From NCBI RefSeq assembly GCF_003057875.1, contig NZ_PYXZ01000013.1, positions 62,427-126,426 on the forward strand: a stretch of DNA of 64,000 nt. Direction: 5' to 3'. A model generated the notes under the pieces. That model searched no databases. It was given only the letters and a program-made list of their open reading frames with translations, and had not been told where the DNA came from. Source of the DNA: Nocardioides currus (GTDB lineage: Bacteria > Actinomycetota > Actinomycetes > Propionibacteriales > Nocardioidaceae). Made by a program: the position numbers and the translations under genes. Of this stretch, positions 7,447-17,189 are shown piece by piece (within the stretch, counting starts at the first letter, position 1; each line of letters begins with the position of its first letter).

Positions 7447-8142
7447 TCAGCCGTCCGACGGGGGTGGGGACAGGCGTACGCCGACGCCGCGGACCGTGTG
7501 GAGGTAGCGCGGCTCGGAGGCCGACTCGCCGAGCTTGCGACGCAGCCACGAGAGGTGGACGTCGACGGTCTTGTCGGAGCCGCCCCACGCCTGGTGCCAC
7601 ACGTCGGCGAGCAGCTGCCGCTTGGTCACCACGTCGCCCGGCGCCTCCGCCAGGCGGGCGAGCAGGTCGAACTCGCGCGGACTCAGGTCGAGCACCGTGC
7701 CGTCGAGCTCGGCCGTGCGGGCCGCGGGGTCGATGCTCAGGCCGCCCACGACGGTGGCGCGCGGCCGGTCCTGGCCGCCGCTCGCCGTACGCCGCAGGAC
7801 CGCGCGGATGCGCGCCTCGAGCTGGGCGGTCGTGTAGGGCTTGACGACGTAGTCGTCGGCGCCCGCGTCGAGGCAGCCGATCAGCGACGGGTCGTCGTCG
7901 CGAGCGCTGGCCACGATCACGGGGACGTCGCTGACCGCCCGCAGCATCGCCAGCACCTGCGTCCCGTCGACGTCGGGGAGACCGAGGTCGAGGATGACGA
8001 GGTCGGGCCGCGTGTCGACCGCGAGCGTGAGCCCCTCCATGCCGGTGGAGGCGGACGAGACCGCGTAGCCCAGGTCGCCGAGGGACCGCATGACCAACGG
8101 CCGGATGCGGGAGTCGTCCTCGATGATCAGCACCTGCGCCAC
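7447..8142 (-). CDS. OmpR-family response regulator
   Basis: The 231-residue protein has a receiver domain (VLIIEDD with D9/D10, phospho-acceptor Asp52 in LVILDLGLPD, S79, Lys101 in YVVKPY) and a winged-helix DNA-binding domain from about 130 (LSPREFDLLARLAEAPGDVV, then DKTVDVHLSWLRRKLGE and VRGVGVRL). It pairs with the histidine kinase directly downstream. The start is a GTG at 8142. Longer readings extend into the divergent gene and lack homology to the receiver fold. A weak leader, or none, precedes the GTG, and only 31 bases separate it from the divergent start at 8174, so the two promoters must overlap. Confidence 0.93.
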   Translation of the reverse strand: MAQVLIIEDDSRIRPLVMRSLGDLGYAVSSASTGMEGLTLAVDTRPDLVILDLGLPDVDGTQVLAMLRAVSDVPVIVASARDDDPSLIGCLDAGADDYVVKPYTTAQLEARIRAVLRRTASGGQDRPRATVVGGLSIDPAARTAELDGTVLDLSPREFDLLARLAEAPGDVVTKRQLLADVWHQAWGGSDKTVDVHLSWLRRKLGESASEPRYLHTVRGVGVRLSPPPSDG

Positions 8143-8173
8143 GGGGACGAACCTATCGGGACACAATGAGGGC

Positions 8174-8617
8174 GTGAGCACCCGAAGCGCCTGGACGCGT
8201 CCGTTCGGCCTGGTGGCCGGCTGGCTCGTCGTCGCCGCGCTCGCCGTCGCCGTCGGCGTGGTGACCGTGACGCGCGTCGGCGGGACGCTCAGCGACCGCG
8301 GCCCGCTGGGCAACCAGGCCGCCCGCAACGACCTGCGCGAGGGGAGCGCGACGCCCGACCCGTCGCTGGAGGTCGTACAGCGGACGTTCGCGGAGGAGTT
8401 CGGCGAGGTCGACGTGTCCTGCCAGGGGGCGTTCGCCCGCGGGGTCGACGCGCGGCCGCGCGCCGGGTGGCGGACGGTGAGCTTCGAGACCGGTCCGGAC
8501 GACGACGTCGACGCGGTCTTCGCCCGCGCCGGTCGCTCGATCGAGATCGAGGTGTTCTGCAACCGCGGCGAGCCGACGGTCAGCGAGGTCGAGCGGAACG
8601 AGCTGCCGGACGAGTGA
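8174..8617 (+). CDS. Unrecognised single-pass membrane protein divergent from the response regulator gene
   Basis: The 147-residue product has one N-terminal membrane segment (LVAGWLVVAALAVAVGVVTV) and an outside domain of about 110 residues. That domain holds two Cys (DVSCQGAF and VFCNRGEP) and a C-terminus rich in Asp/Glu. Motifs such as WRTVSFETGPDDDVDAVFAR suggest a compact alpha/beta domain, but I do not recognise it. GTG at 8174 is preceded by CACAAT and six bases, which could be a leaderless -10. It shares a 31-bp promoter region with the two-component system, so it may be a target or an accessory of that system (inference). It ends one base before the convergent GNAT gene. Confidence 0.7.
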   Translation: MSTRSAWTRPFGLVAGWLVVAALAVAVGVVTVTRVGGTLSDRGPLGNQAARNDLREGSATPDPSLEVVQRTFAEEFGEVDVSCQGAFARGVDARPRAGWRTVSFETGPDDDVDAVFARAGRSIEIEVFCNRGEPTVSEVERNELPDE

Positions 8618-9496
8618 TCACGACGGCAGCGAGCGCGCCACCATCGTGCTCGACCGTGTGGTGGTGTATCCGAGCTTCTCGTTGAGCGTCCGCATGGCCG
8701 CGTTGCCGTCCTGGGTCCAGGTGTAGACCTCGGTGACGCCGTTCTCCGCGGCCCACGCGAGCGTGCGGAGCTTCAGGTGCACCGCGAGCCCTCGGCCGCG
8801 CCAGTCACGGCGTACGGCGGTGAGGGCGTTCTCCGCACGCGTGGGTGTGTCGGTGTCGCGGACCAGCCCGGCGCACCCGATCACGTCCCCGTCGCGCACG
8901 GCGAGGAACATCGGGTCGCCGAGCCAGCTCGTCGCCCACCGCTCGGCACTGACCTCGAGCGGGGTGGACAGCGCGAAGTCGGCCAGCGCCTGGTGCCCGA
9001 ACGTGTCGTAGCAGGCGGCCCACAGGCCGGGCCGGTCGTCCTCCGTGACCACCTCGACGCCGTCCGGCACCCCGGTCAGCGCGGGCGCCTCGCCGACCGT
9101 CTTCGTCTGCTCGACCTCGTGGTCGGTGTCCTCGTAGCCCAGTCGGTGCGCGAAGGCCAGCGAGCCGTCGTCGTCGACGGTGGCCCGGATGCGGGGCATC
9201 CCCAGGCCGGCGACGTGCTCGGTCAGCCGGTCGAGCAGCGCGGTGCCGACACCCCGCCGACGGTGCCCGGGCAGCACCCGGGGTGCGACGGAGCCGGTGG
9301 AGGCGGAGTCGGAGAGGTCCGCGAGCCCGGACCCGACGACCCGTCCGTCGAGCCTGGCCAGGAGCATCAAGCGGCGCGGGGAGTCCTGGGTGCGGAGCTC
9401 GGCGACCGAGTCGCACCGCTCGTAGGGCAGCACCGCGATCCGGACCTGCCGCCACGCCTCGTAGTCCTCGTCGGTGACGCAGGCCGTGATCTCCAT
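8618..9496 (-). CDS. Tandem GNAT-domain N-acetyltransferase
   Basis: The 292-residue protein has two GNAT folds. The N-terminal copy has the acetyl-CoA motif VLPGHRRRGVGTALLDRL and FAHRLGYEDTD. The C-terminal copy has ALTAVRRDWRGRGLAVHLK followed by WTQDGNAAMRTLNEKLGY. Both copies keep the (R/Q)xxGxG/A pyrophosphate loop, so both might bind acetyl-CoA. The acceptor cannot be told: such doubles act on antibiotics, amino acids or mycothiol precursors. An in-frame GTG at 9544 would add 16 residues (GNKWRVPP...). I chose the ATG at 9496 because homology begins there, but neither start has a convincing ribosome-binding site. It diverges from nadE with a 115-bp gap. Confidence 0.85.
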   Translation of the reverse strand: MEITACVTDEDYEAWRQVRIAVLPYERCDSVAELRTQDSPRRLMLLARLDGRVVGSGLADLSDSASTGSVAPRVLPGHRRRGVGTALLDRLTEHVAGLGMPRIRATVDDDGSLAFAHRLGYEDTDHEVEQTKTVGEAPALTGVPDGVEVVTEDDRPGLWAACYDTFGHQALADFALSTPLEVSAERWATSWLGDPMFLAVRDGDVIGCAGLVRDTDTPTRAENALTAVRRDWRGRGLAVHLKLRTLAWAAENGVTEVYTWTQDGNAAMRTLNEKLGYTTTRSSTMVARSLPS

Positions 9497-9599
9497 GTCG
9501 GCACGGTGCCGGACGGGTGGCGGCACGCGCCACTTGTTTCCCACGGAGGCTCCGGCGGATCCGATCCGCTGCGCGACGCGAGATCCGTCGTCGCTCTCC

Positions 9600-9605
9600 T
9601 AGAGT
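9600..9605 (+). promoter_or_regulatory. -10 box of the nadE leaderless promoter
   Basis: TAGAGT, then GACGCC, then the GTG at 9612. The six-base gap puts the transcription start at the first codon, and no ribosome-binding site is present. Confidence 0.55.
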
Positions 9606-9611
9606 GACGCC

Positions 9612-11675
<2,064 letters not shown>

Positions 11676-11753
11676 GCCGACAACCAACTCCTCGCGCGCC
11701 GCGTCCCACCCGCGAACACCCCTGCGAAGAACACTGACCCCGGAAGGCAATTC

Positions 11754-12383
11754 GTGCTCCGTCTGCGATCCCCGCTCCGTCTCCGTGCTCGTGCGGTGGC
11801 CGGTGTGCTGATCGGCGCGCTGGTTCCCCTGACCGCACTCGCCGGCACCGCCCCCGCCTCGGCCGCCCCCGAGCCCTCGAGCCGTGCCGCGGCCGTGACC
11901 GACCTCGACACCGACATCACGCTCCTGATCGCCAGGTGCGAGGGCTGCGTCGTCACGATCCGTTCGTACGACGGCGTCAACCCGATCTACTCCACCGCGC
12001 CCGCGAGCGTGGCCGGCGGCTCCGTCACGTTCACCCTGCCGTCGGCGAGGACCGCCGGGATGAGCGTCCGGATCGACCCGACCTGGGTGACCGTCCCCGT
12101 GGCGGAGGACGTGCACGTGGCGTGGCGCTACAACGGCGCGGCGATCGGCGACGAGGTCGGCTTCAAGGCGGCGCGCTCCAAGCGACGCGCGAGCGGCTGC
12201 TGGGCCGGCACCGTCAACCCGGCCGTGACGCTGACCGTGAAGGTGCGCCGGGTCAGCTACCGCGGCAACCCGTCGGCGATCGCCTGGGCGCCGACGACGG
12301 AGAGCTACGTCCCGCCGATGGAGTCGACACGTCGCGGCGCCCTCCTCAGCGACGACGTCCTCGGCTGCAAGCTGTCCCGCTGA
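11754..12383 (+). CDS. Secreted protein of unknown function (209 aa)
   Basis: A signal peptide (RARAVAGVLIGALVPLTALA, cleavage near APASA) leads a mature domain of about 165 residues. That domain is beta-rich, with four Cys: a CEGC pair near 62-65, GCWAG, and LGCKLSR at the end. Strands such as VTIRSYDGVNPIY, GSVTFTLP, VHVAWRYNG and VTLTVKVRRVSY suggest an immunoglobulin-like or beta-sandwich fold. I do not recognise a family. The GTG at 11754 has GGAAGG seven bases upstream; the 78-bp gap after nadE makes co-transcription possible but not certain. It runs convergent to the transporter gene, 13 bases away. Confidence 0.7.
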   Translation: MLRLRSPLRLRARAVAGVLIGALVPLTALAGTAPASAAPEPSSRAAAVTDLDTDITLLIARCEGCVVTIRSYDGVNPIYSTAPASVAGGSVTFTLPSARTAGMSVRIDPTWVTVPVAEDVHVAWRYNGAAIGDEVGFKAARSKRRASGCWAGTVNPAVTLTVKVRRVSYRGNPSAIAWAPTTESYVPPMESTRRGALLSDDVLGCKLSR

Positions 12384-12396
12384 CCCCTGCGCATCC

Positions 12397-14013
12397 TCAG
12401 TCGATCCGGATGTCCACGCCCGGGCCGACGTCGGCGCCGGTGAGGTAGAAGACGGTCAGGACCGCGACCCACGCGAACCAGAACGGCACCACGAACGGGA
12501 TCATCCGGGAGATGACGGTGCCGAGCCCGGCCTGGGGCTCGTAGCGCTTGAGCATCACCAGGAAGATCCAGATGTAGGGGTTCATCGGCGTGATCACCTG
12601 CGTCGCGGAGTCGCCGACCCGGAACGCGGCCTGCACGAAGCCTGGCTCGAAGCCGAGCAGCGCGAACAGGGGCACGAACACGGCCCCCATCAGCGTCCAC
12701 ATCGACGACCCGCTCACGATGAAGAGGTTGAGCACCGACGCCAGCAGGATGAAACCGATGATCGCCGGATAGCCGGTCAGCCCGATCGACTCGAGCCCGT
12801 CGGCACCGGTCACGGCCAGCGCCGAGCCCACGTTGGTCCAGTTGAACAGCGCGATGAACTGGCCGAGCATGAACGCCAGGACGATGAAGGCCGCCATGTC
12901 CTTGATGCCCAGGCCCATCACCTTGGGCACGTCGGCGGCCCGGCGCAATGACCCGCTGGTGAAGCCGTAGGCCAGCGCCGGCCCGAGGAACAGCACGAAC
13001 ACGATGAACACGGTCGAGTCCAGCAGCGGCGACTCCGGCAGGAAGTTGCCGTCCTCGTTGCGCCACGGCGATCCGCCGGGCAGCACCACCGCGACGATGA
13101 CGATCGCAAGCAGCGCGAACACGATCCCGGCCGCACGGAGCCCGCGGCGTTCGCCCGGATCGAGATCGGGGGACAGGTCGGTCGGCATGGCGCGCAGCGC
13201 CGGCGCCACGTCGTCGTCCTCCGCCGGGCTGCCGTCGATGTCGGCGTCGGCGTCGGCGTCCTCGACCATGTCGACCGGGGCTCCCTCGCGCACCAGTCGG
13301 GGCTCCACGACGCGGTCGATGACCAGGCCGGCGACGAGTGCCAGCACCACCGACGACGCCATGTTGAACCACAGGTTGGAGATCGGGGTGACCGTCGCGC
13401 CAGGGTCGGGGAGGCCCGCGGTCACCGAGTTGGTGATCCCGGAGAAGAGCGCGTCGAGGCTGGTGACGAGCATCGAGGTCGAGTAGCCCGCACCCACGGC
13501 GGCGAAGCCGCCCACGAGCCCGGCGAGCGGATGGCGCCCGGCGGCCTTGAAGACCATGGCGGCCAACGGCGGGACCACGATGAAGGCCGCGTCGGCCATC
13601 ACCGACGCGTTCACGCCGACGAAGCCCACGGCGTAGGGGAGGAGCCAGCGCGGGGCCGAGCCGAGGCTGGCGCGGATCGCGGCGGCGAGCAGTCCGGTGC
13701 GTTCGGCGACCGTGACCGCGAGCAGGATCGTCACGACCGTGACGAGGGGCGGGAAGCCGATGAAGTTGGGCCCGAGGTTGACCGTCAGCCAGGACAGGCC
13801 GTCGCCGGTGAAGAGACCGCGCACGGCCGTCTCCTCGTCGGAGCCGGGGATGGTCACCGCGGTCCCCAGCACCTGGAGCACCGTGGAGATGACCCCGACC
13901 AGCAGGAAGAGCCCGAGGAACAGCAGGAACGGGTCGGGCAGGCGGTTGCCCAGTCGCTCGACGGTGGCCAGCGCACGGTCCGTGCGGGTCGCGGTCGTGC
14001 CGGGTCCGGACAT
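12397..14013 (-). CDS. abgT: AbgT-family transporter (p-aminobenzoyl-glutamate type)
   Basis: This 538-residue inner-membrane protein has about 12 hydrophobic segments and the AbgT-family landmarks FIGFPPLVTVVTILLAVTVAE, GVNASVMADAAFIVVPPLAA, GFAAVGAGYSTSMLV and TPMNPYIWIFLVMLKRY. Characterised members import or export p-aminobenzoyl-glutamate or sulphonamides. A loop near 250-290 is unusually acidic (EDADADADIDGSPAEDDD). The start ATG at 14013 follows the stop of the M20 amidohydrolase gene by three bases, so they are co-translated. The pairing resembles E. coli abgABT, where the hydrolase releases glutamate from the imported folate breakdown product. A dipeptide or acyl-amino-acid substrate is also possible. 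Confidence 0.88.
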   Translation of the reverse strand: MSGPGTTATRTDRALATVERLGNRLPDPFLLFLGLFLLVGVISTVLQVLGTAVTIPGSDEETAVRGLFTGDGLSWLTVNLGPNFIGFPPLVTVVTILLAVTVAERTGLLAAAIRASLGSAPRWLLPYAVGFVGVNASVMADAAFIVVPPLAAMVFKAAGRHPLAGLVGGFAAVGAGYSTSMLVTSLDALFSGITNSVTAGLPDPGATVTPISNLWFNMASSVVLALVAGLVIDRVVEPRLVREGAPVDMVEDADADADIDGSPAEDDDVAPALRAMPTDLSPDLDPGERRGLRAAGIVFALLAIVIVAVVLPGGSPWRNEDGNFLPESPLLDSTVFIVFVLFLGPALAYGFTSGSLRRAADVPKVMGLGIKDMAAFIVLAFMLGQFIALFNWTNVGSALAVTGADGLESIGLTGYPAIIGFILLASVLNLFIVSGSSMWTLMGAVFVPLFALLGFEPGFVQAAFRVGDSATQVITPMNPYIWIFLVMLKRYEPQAGLGTVISRMIPFVVPFWFAWVAVLTVFYLTGADVGPGVDIRID

Positions 14014-14016
14014 CGC

Positions 14017-15369
14017 TCAGGTCCTCTCGAAGTAGGAGGGGACGTCGACGGCGCCGCCGGCGGCCTCGAAGTCCTCGGCGGCGATCCGTCGCAGCTCCGG
14101 GTCGCTGAGCCAGTCGGCGGACACGGCCGCCAGTGCCCACGCCGAGTCGAGCACCACCCGGTCCGCCTCCTCGGACACGGCGGCGTCGGCGAACTCGCGG
14201 GTGTGCAGCGACAGGTCGGCGTCGGTGATCCGGACCATCGCGTGCACCCCCGGGACGCGGTAGGAGACGTTGCCGAAGTCGGTCGAGCCCGCGAACATCC
14301 GGGGAACCACCTCGGGCGGCAGCACCGTCCGCCCGCGCTCGCCGTAGCGGGTGGTCCACGCGGCGGCCAGGGGCCCGTTGCCGCGGACGGGGAGGTAGGC
14401 GGGGGCCTCGTCCCAGGCGAGGTCGACGCCGCAACCGGTCATCAGCGCGGCCCCTCGTGCGATGTCGTCGAGCCGCTCGCTGAGGACCGCCAGGCCCTCG
14501 GGGTGCTCGCTGCGGAGGTAGAACAGCATCTCGGCGTGCTCGGGGATGACGTTGGGACGCTCGCCACCCGCGGTGACCACCCCGTGCACGCGGTCGGTCG
14601 GCGGCATCTGCTGCCGGTGGAGGCCGACGCCGGTGTACATCAGGTTGACGGCGTCCAGGGCGTTGCGACCCATGAAGGGCTGCGCCGACGCGTGCGAGGT
14701 GATCCCGGTGAAGGTCGCACGCAGCTGTCGGCGCCCGAGGAAGAGGGGATCGGCGACGTCGTAGGTGAAGGGGTGCACCATCAGGGCGGCGTCGACGCCG
14801 TCGAAGGCTCCCTCGGCGGCCATCATCTCCTTGCCGCCACCGCCCTCTTCTGCGGGCGTGCCGAGCCACACGACGCGGCCCGGCAACCGGTCGGCGACCG
14901 CGGCGAGGGCGAGGAAGGCGCCCAGTCCGGCGGTCGCGATCACGTTGTGGCCGCAGCCGTGCCCGATGCCCGGGAGGGCGTCGTACTCCGAGAGCACGGC
15001 GATGGTGGGGCCGTCGGCGTCACCGACCTCGGCCCGCAGCGCGGTCGGGAGGCCGTGCGCCTCGCGCACGACGTCGATGCCGTGGGCCTCGACGATGTCG
15101 GCGAGCGCAGCGGCGGACCGGTGCTCCTCGAACGAGACCTCGGGGTGCGCGGACAGGTCGTGGCTGGCTGCCAGCAGGGTCGGCGCCAGGTCGTCGACGG
15201 CCGTCCCGAGGGAGGCGAGGAGGTCCGCGTCCGCACCGCTGGTCGTGGCCTCCGGTGCGCGGGCCGTGCGTGACACGCGCCGGGTCTGGGCGGCGAGGTG
15301 GCGCAGGAGGAACCCGTCCGGCGGCGTCGGCGTCGAGGTGTCCGTGGACTGGTCGTGGGGGTGGCTCAT
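14017..15369 (-). CDS. M20-family amidohydrolase (AbgB/amidobenzoyl-glutamate hydrolase type)
   Basis: The 450-residue metallohydrolase shows the M20D pattern: LSEYDALPGIGHGCGHNV (metal-binding Asp and His), VWLGTPAEEGGGGKEMM with catalytic Glu pair, MVHPFTYD, the dimerisation-domain ITSHASAQP, and FAGSTDFGNVSYRVPGVHA near the end. Members cleave amide bonds of N-acyl amino acids, amino-benzoyl-glutamate or small peptides. Coupling to the AbgT-type transporter argues for p-aminobenzoyl-glutamate or a related amide. Only one hydrolase gene is present, where E. coli has an AbgA/AbgB pair. An upstream in-frame start at 15435 is possible; ATG 15369 is preferred because AAAGGGA lies upstream and the extra residues look non-conserved. 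Confidence 0.85.
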   Translation of the reverse strand: MSHPHDQSTDTSTPTPPDGFLLRHLAAQTRRVSRTARAPEATTSGADADLLASLGTAVDDLAPTLLAASHDLSAHPEVSFEEHRSAAALADIVEAHGIDVVREAHGLPTALRAEVGDADGPTIAVLSEYDALPGIGHGCGHNVIATAGLGAFLALAAVADRLPGRVVWLGTPAEEGGGGKEMMAAEGAFDGVDAALMVHPFTYDVADPLFLGRRQLRATFTGITSHASAQPFMGRNALDAVNLMYTGVGLHRQQMPPTDRVHGVVTAGGERPNVIPEHAEMLFYLRSEHPEGLAVLSERLDDIARGAALMTGCGVDLAWDEAPAYLPVRGNGPLAAAWTTRYGERGRTVLPPEVVPRMFAGSTDFGNVSYRVPGVHAMVRITDADLSLHTREFADAAVSEEADRVVLDSAWALAAVSADWLSDPELRRIAAEDFEAAGGAVDVPSYFERT

Positions 15370-15514
15370 CGTGCAGCATCCCTTTCCCGTGGTGAGCGGG
15401 CCCGAGTCGGGCGGCTGGTCCATCGACGCTAGCACCGCACGCCGGACGCCCGACCCGGGTGGAGGTGTCGGGCCGTTGGGCGGGCGCGCGTCCGACGCGG
15501 GGTCGCACGCCCCC

Positions 15515-15520
15515 TAGGCT
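15515..15520 (+). promoter_or_regulatory. -10 box of the glutamine synthetase leaderless promoter
   Basis: TAGGCT, then GGCGTC, then the ATG at 15527. There is no ribosome-binding site between them. Confidence 0.55.
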
Positions 15521-15526
15521 GGCGTC

Positions 15527-16864
15527 ATGGGCAAGCAGGAAGACTTCGTACTCCGCGCACTCGAAGAGCGCGACGTCCGCTTCGTGCGGCTGTGGTTCAC
15601 CGATGTCCTGGGCTTCCTGAAGTCCGTGGCGGTGGCGCCGGCCGAGCTCGAGGGGGCCTTCGAGGAGGGCATCGGGTTCGACGGCTCGGCCATCGAGGGC
15701 CTGGCCCGCGTCTACGAGGCCGACATGCTGCTCAAGCCCGACCCGTCGACGTTCCAGATCCTGCCGTGGCGCGGCGAAGGCCCCGCGACCGCGCGGATGT
15801 TCTGCGACATCGCGATGCCCGACGGGTCCGCGTCGTTCGCCGACCCGCGCCACGTCCTCAAGCGCACCCTGAGCGCCGCGGCCGACAAGGGCTTCACCTT
15901 CTACACCCACCCCGAGATCGAGTTCTACCTCTTCAAGGACCACCCCGAGCCCGGCGAGGAGCCGCGTCCGGTCGACCGCAGCGGGTTCTTCGACCACACC
16001 GCGCAGTCGATGGGCTCCGACTTCCGCCGTGAGGCCATCTCGATGCTCGAGGCGATGGGGATCTCGGTCGAGTTCAGCCACCACGAGGGCGGGCCGGGCC
16101 AGCAGGAGATCGACCTGCGGTACGCCGATGCGCTCTCGACCGCCGACAACATCATGACCTTCCGCACGGTCGTGCGGGAGGTGGCGCTGAGCCAGGACAT
16201 CTGGGCGTCCTTCATGCCCAAGCCGTTCACCACGCACCCCGGCTCGGGCATGCACACGCACGTCTCGCTGTTCGAGGGTGACCGCAACGCCTTCTACGAG
16301 GCCGGCGCGGAGTACCAGCTGTCGAAGACCGGTCGTTGCTTCATCGCCGGCGTGCTGCGGCACGCCAACGAGATCAGCGTCGTCACCAACCAGTGGGTCA
16401 ACTCCTACAAGCGGCTGATCGGCGGCGGCGAGGCCCCGTCCTACATCTGCTGGGGCCACAACAACCGCTCGGCGATGATCCGGGTGCCGATGTACAAGCC
16501 CAACAAGGGCCAGTCCACCCGCATCGAGCTGCGCACGATCGACGCCGCCTGCAACCCCTACCTCGCGTTCGCGGTGATCCTGGCGGCCGGCATGAAGGGC
16601 ATCGAGGAGGGGCTCACGCTGCCCCGCGAGGCCGAGGACGACGTGTGGTCGCTCACCGAGCGCGAGCGCAAGGCGCTCGGCATCGAGCCGCTGCCCAAGA
16701 GCCTGTGGGACGCCATCGGCATCGCCGAGGACTCCGAGCTGCTCGCCGAGACGCTGGGCGAGCACGTCTACGACTTCTTCCTGCGCAACAAGCGCGCGGA
16801 GTGGGAGGAGTACCGCGGGCAGGTCTCGGCGTTCGAGCGCGACCGGATGCTCCCGGTCCTCTGA
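15527..16864 (+). CDS. glnA: Type I glutamine synthetase, GlnA2-like (probably not adenylylated)
   Basis: Makes glutamine from glutamate, ammonia and ATP in the cytosol. The 445 residues include the beta-grasp domain with GFDGSAIEGLARVYEADMLL, metal-ligand segment HPEIEFYLF, HHEGGPGQQEIDLRY, the ATP-loop NSYKRLIGGGEAPSYICWG and the catalytic IELRTIDAACNPYLAFA. The position of the adenylylated Tyr of E. coli GS (NLYDL) is here DDVWSLTERE, with Trp374, so control by the adenylyltransferase is unlikely for this isoform. A GS gene next to glnE, with this length, is the arrangement of actinobacterial glnA2. The main adenylylated GlnA1 is presumably elsewhere. Leaderless start. Confidence 0.93.
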   Translation: MGKQEDFVLRALEERDVRFVRLWFTDVLGFLKSVAVAPAELEGAFEEGIGFDGSAIEGLARVYEADMLLKPDPSTFQILPWRGEGPATARMFCDIAMPDGSASFADPRHVLKRTLSAAADKGFTFYTHPEIEFYLFKDHPEPGEEPRPVDRSGFFDHTAQSMGSDFRREAISMLEAMGISVEFSHHEGGPGQQEIDLRYADALSTADNIMTFRTVVREVALSQDIWASFMPKPFTTHPGSGMHTHVSLFEGDRNAFYEAGAEYQLSKTGRCFIAGVLRHANEISVVTNQWVNSYKRLIGGGEAPSYICWGHNNRSAMIRVPMYKPNKGQSTRIELRTIDAACNPYLAFAVILAAGMKGIEEGLTLPREAEDDVWSLTERERKALGIEPLPKSLWDAIGIAEDSELLAETLGEHVYDFFLRNKRAEWEEYRGQVSAFERDRMLPVL

Positions 16865-16876
16865 CCGGGGCCCGGG

Positions 16877-17116
16877 TCACCAGCTGAAGGCCGGCCGGAT
16901 CCCGTCGGGGGGCGGGGCGGTCTCGTCGGTCGGCGCCGGCTCGGGGGTGGCACCACTCGCCTGGGCCGCCGACCGCAGCCGGGCGGGGACGTCCCAGATG
17001 GCCCGCAGGACCACTGCCGCCGCTCCGACGGCCAGCAACCGGGGGCCGACGACCGCTCCGGCGAACCGTTGCGTGGGGTGCGGGCGGGCGTCGAAGTCCT
17101 GCGGTGCCGAGCGCAT
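16877..17116 (-). CDS. Small hypothetical membrane protein between glnA and glnE
   Basis: This 79-residue reading frame contains one hydrophobic helix (VVGPRLLAVGAAAVVLRAIW) and a Pro/Glu/Thr-rich tail ending in PPPDGIRPAFSW. It lies antisense to both neighbours, in the 325-bp gap between glnA and glnE. Codon composition fits a real gene, but there is no recognisable family, and the start (ATG 17116) has no clear ribosome-binding site. It could be a conserved small protein of unknown role or a chance frame. Confidence 0.4.
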   Translation of the reverse strand: MRSAPQDFDARPHPTQRFAGAVVGPRLLAVGAAAVVLRAIWDVPARLRSAAQASGATPEPAPTDETAPPPDGIRPAFSW

Positions 17117-17176
17117 GGCGCATGGTCGCACGCGCTCACGAGGCGATCGCGGCCGTCCGCCGCGCCCCGCCGGGCA

Positions 17177-17182
17177 TAGGAT
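17177..17182 (+). promoter_or_regulatory. -10 box of the glnE leaderless promoter
   Basis: TAGGAT, seven bases, then the GTG at 17190. The box decides the glnE start, because the open frame extends upstream to 16947 without other support. Confidence 0.55.
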
Positions 17183-17189
17183 TGTCGGC

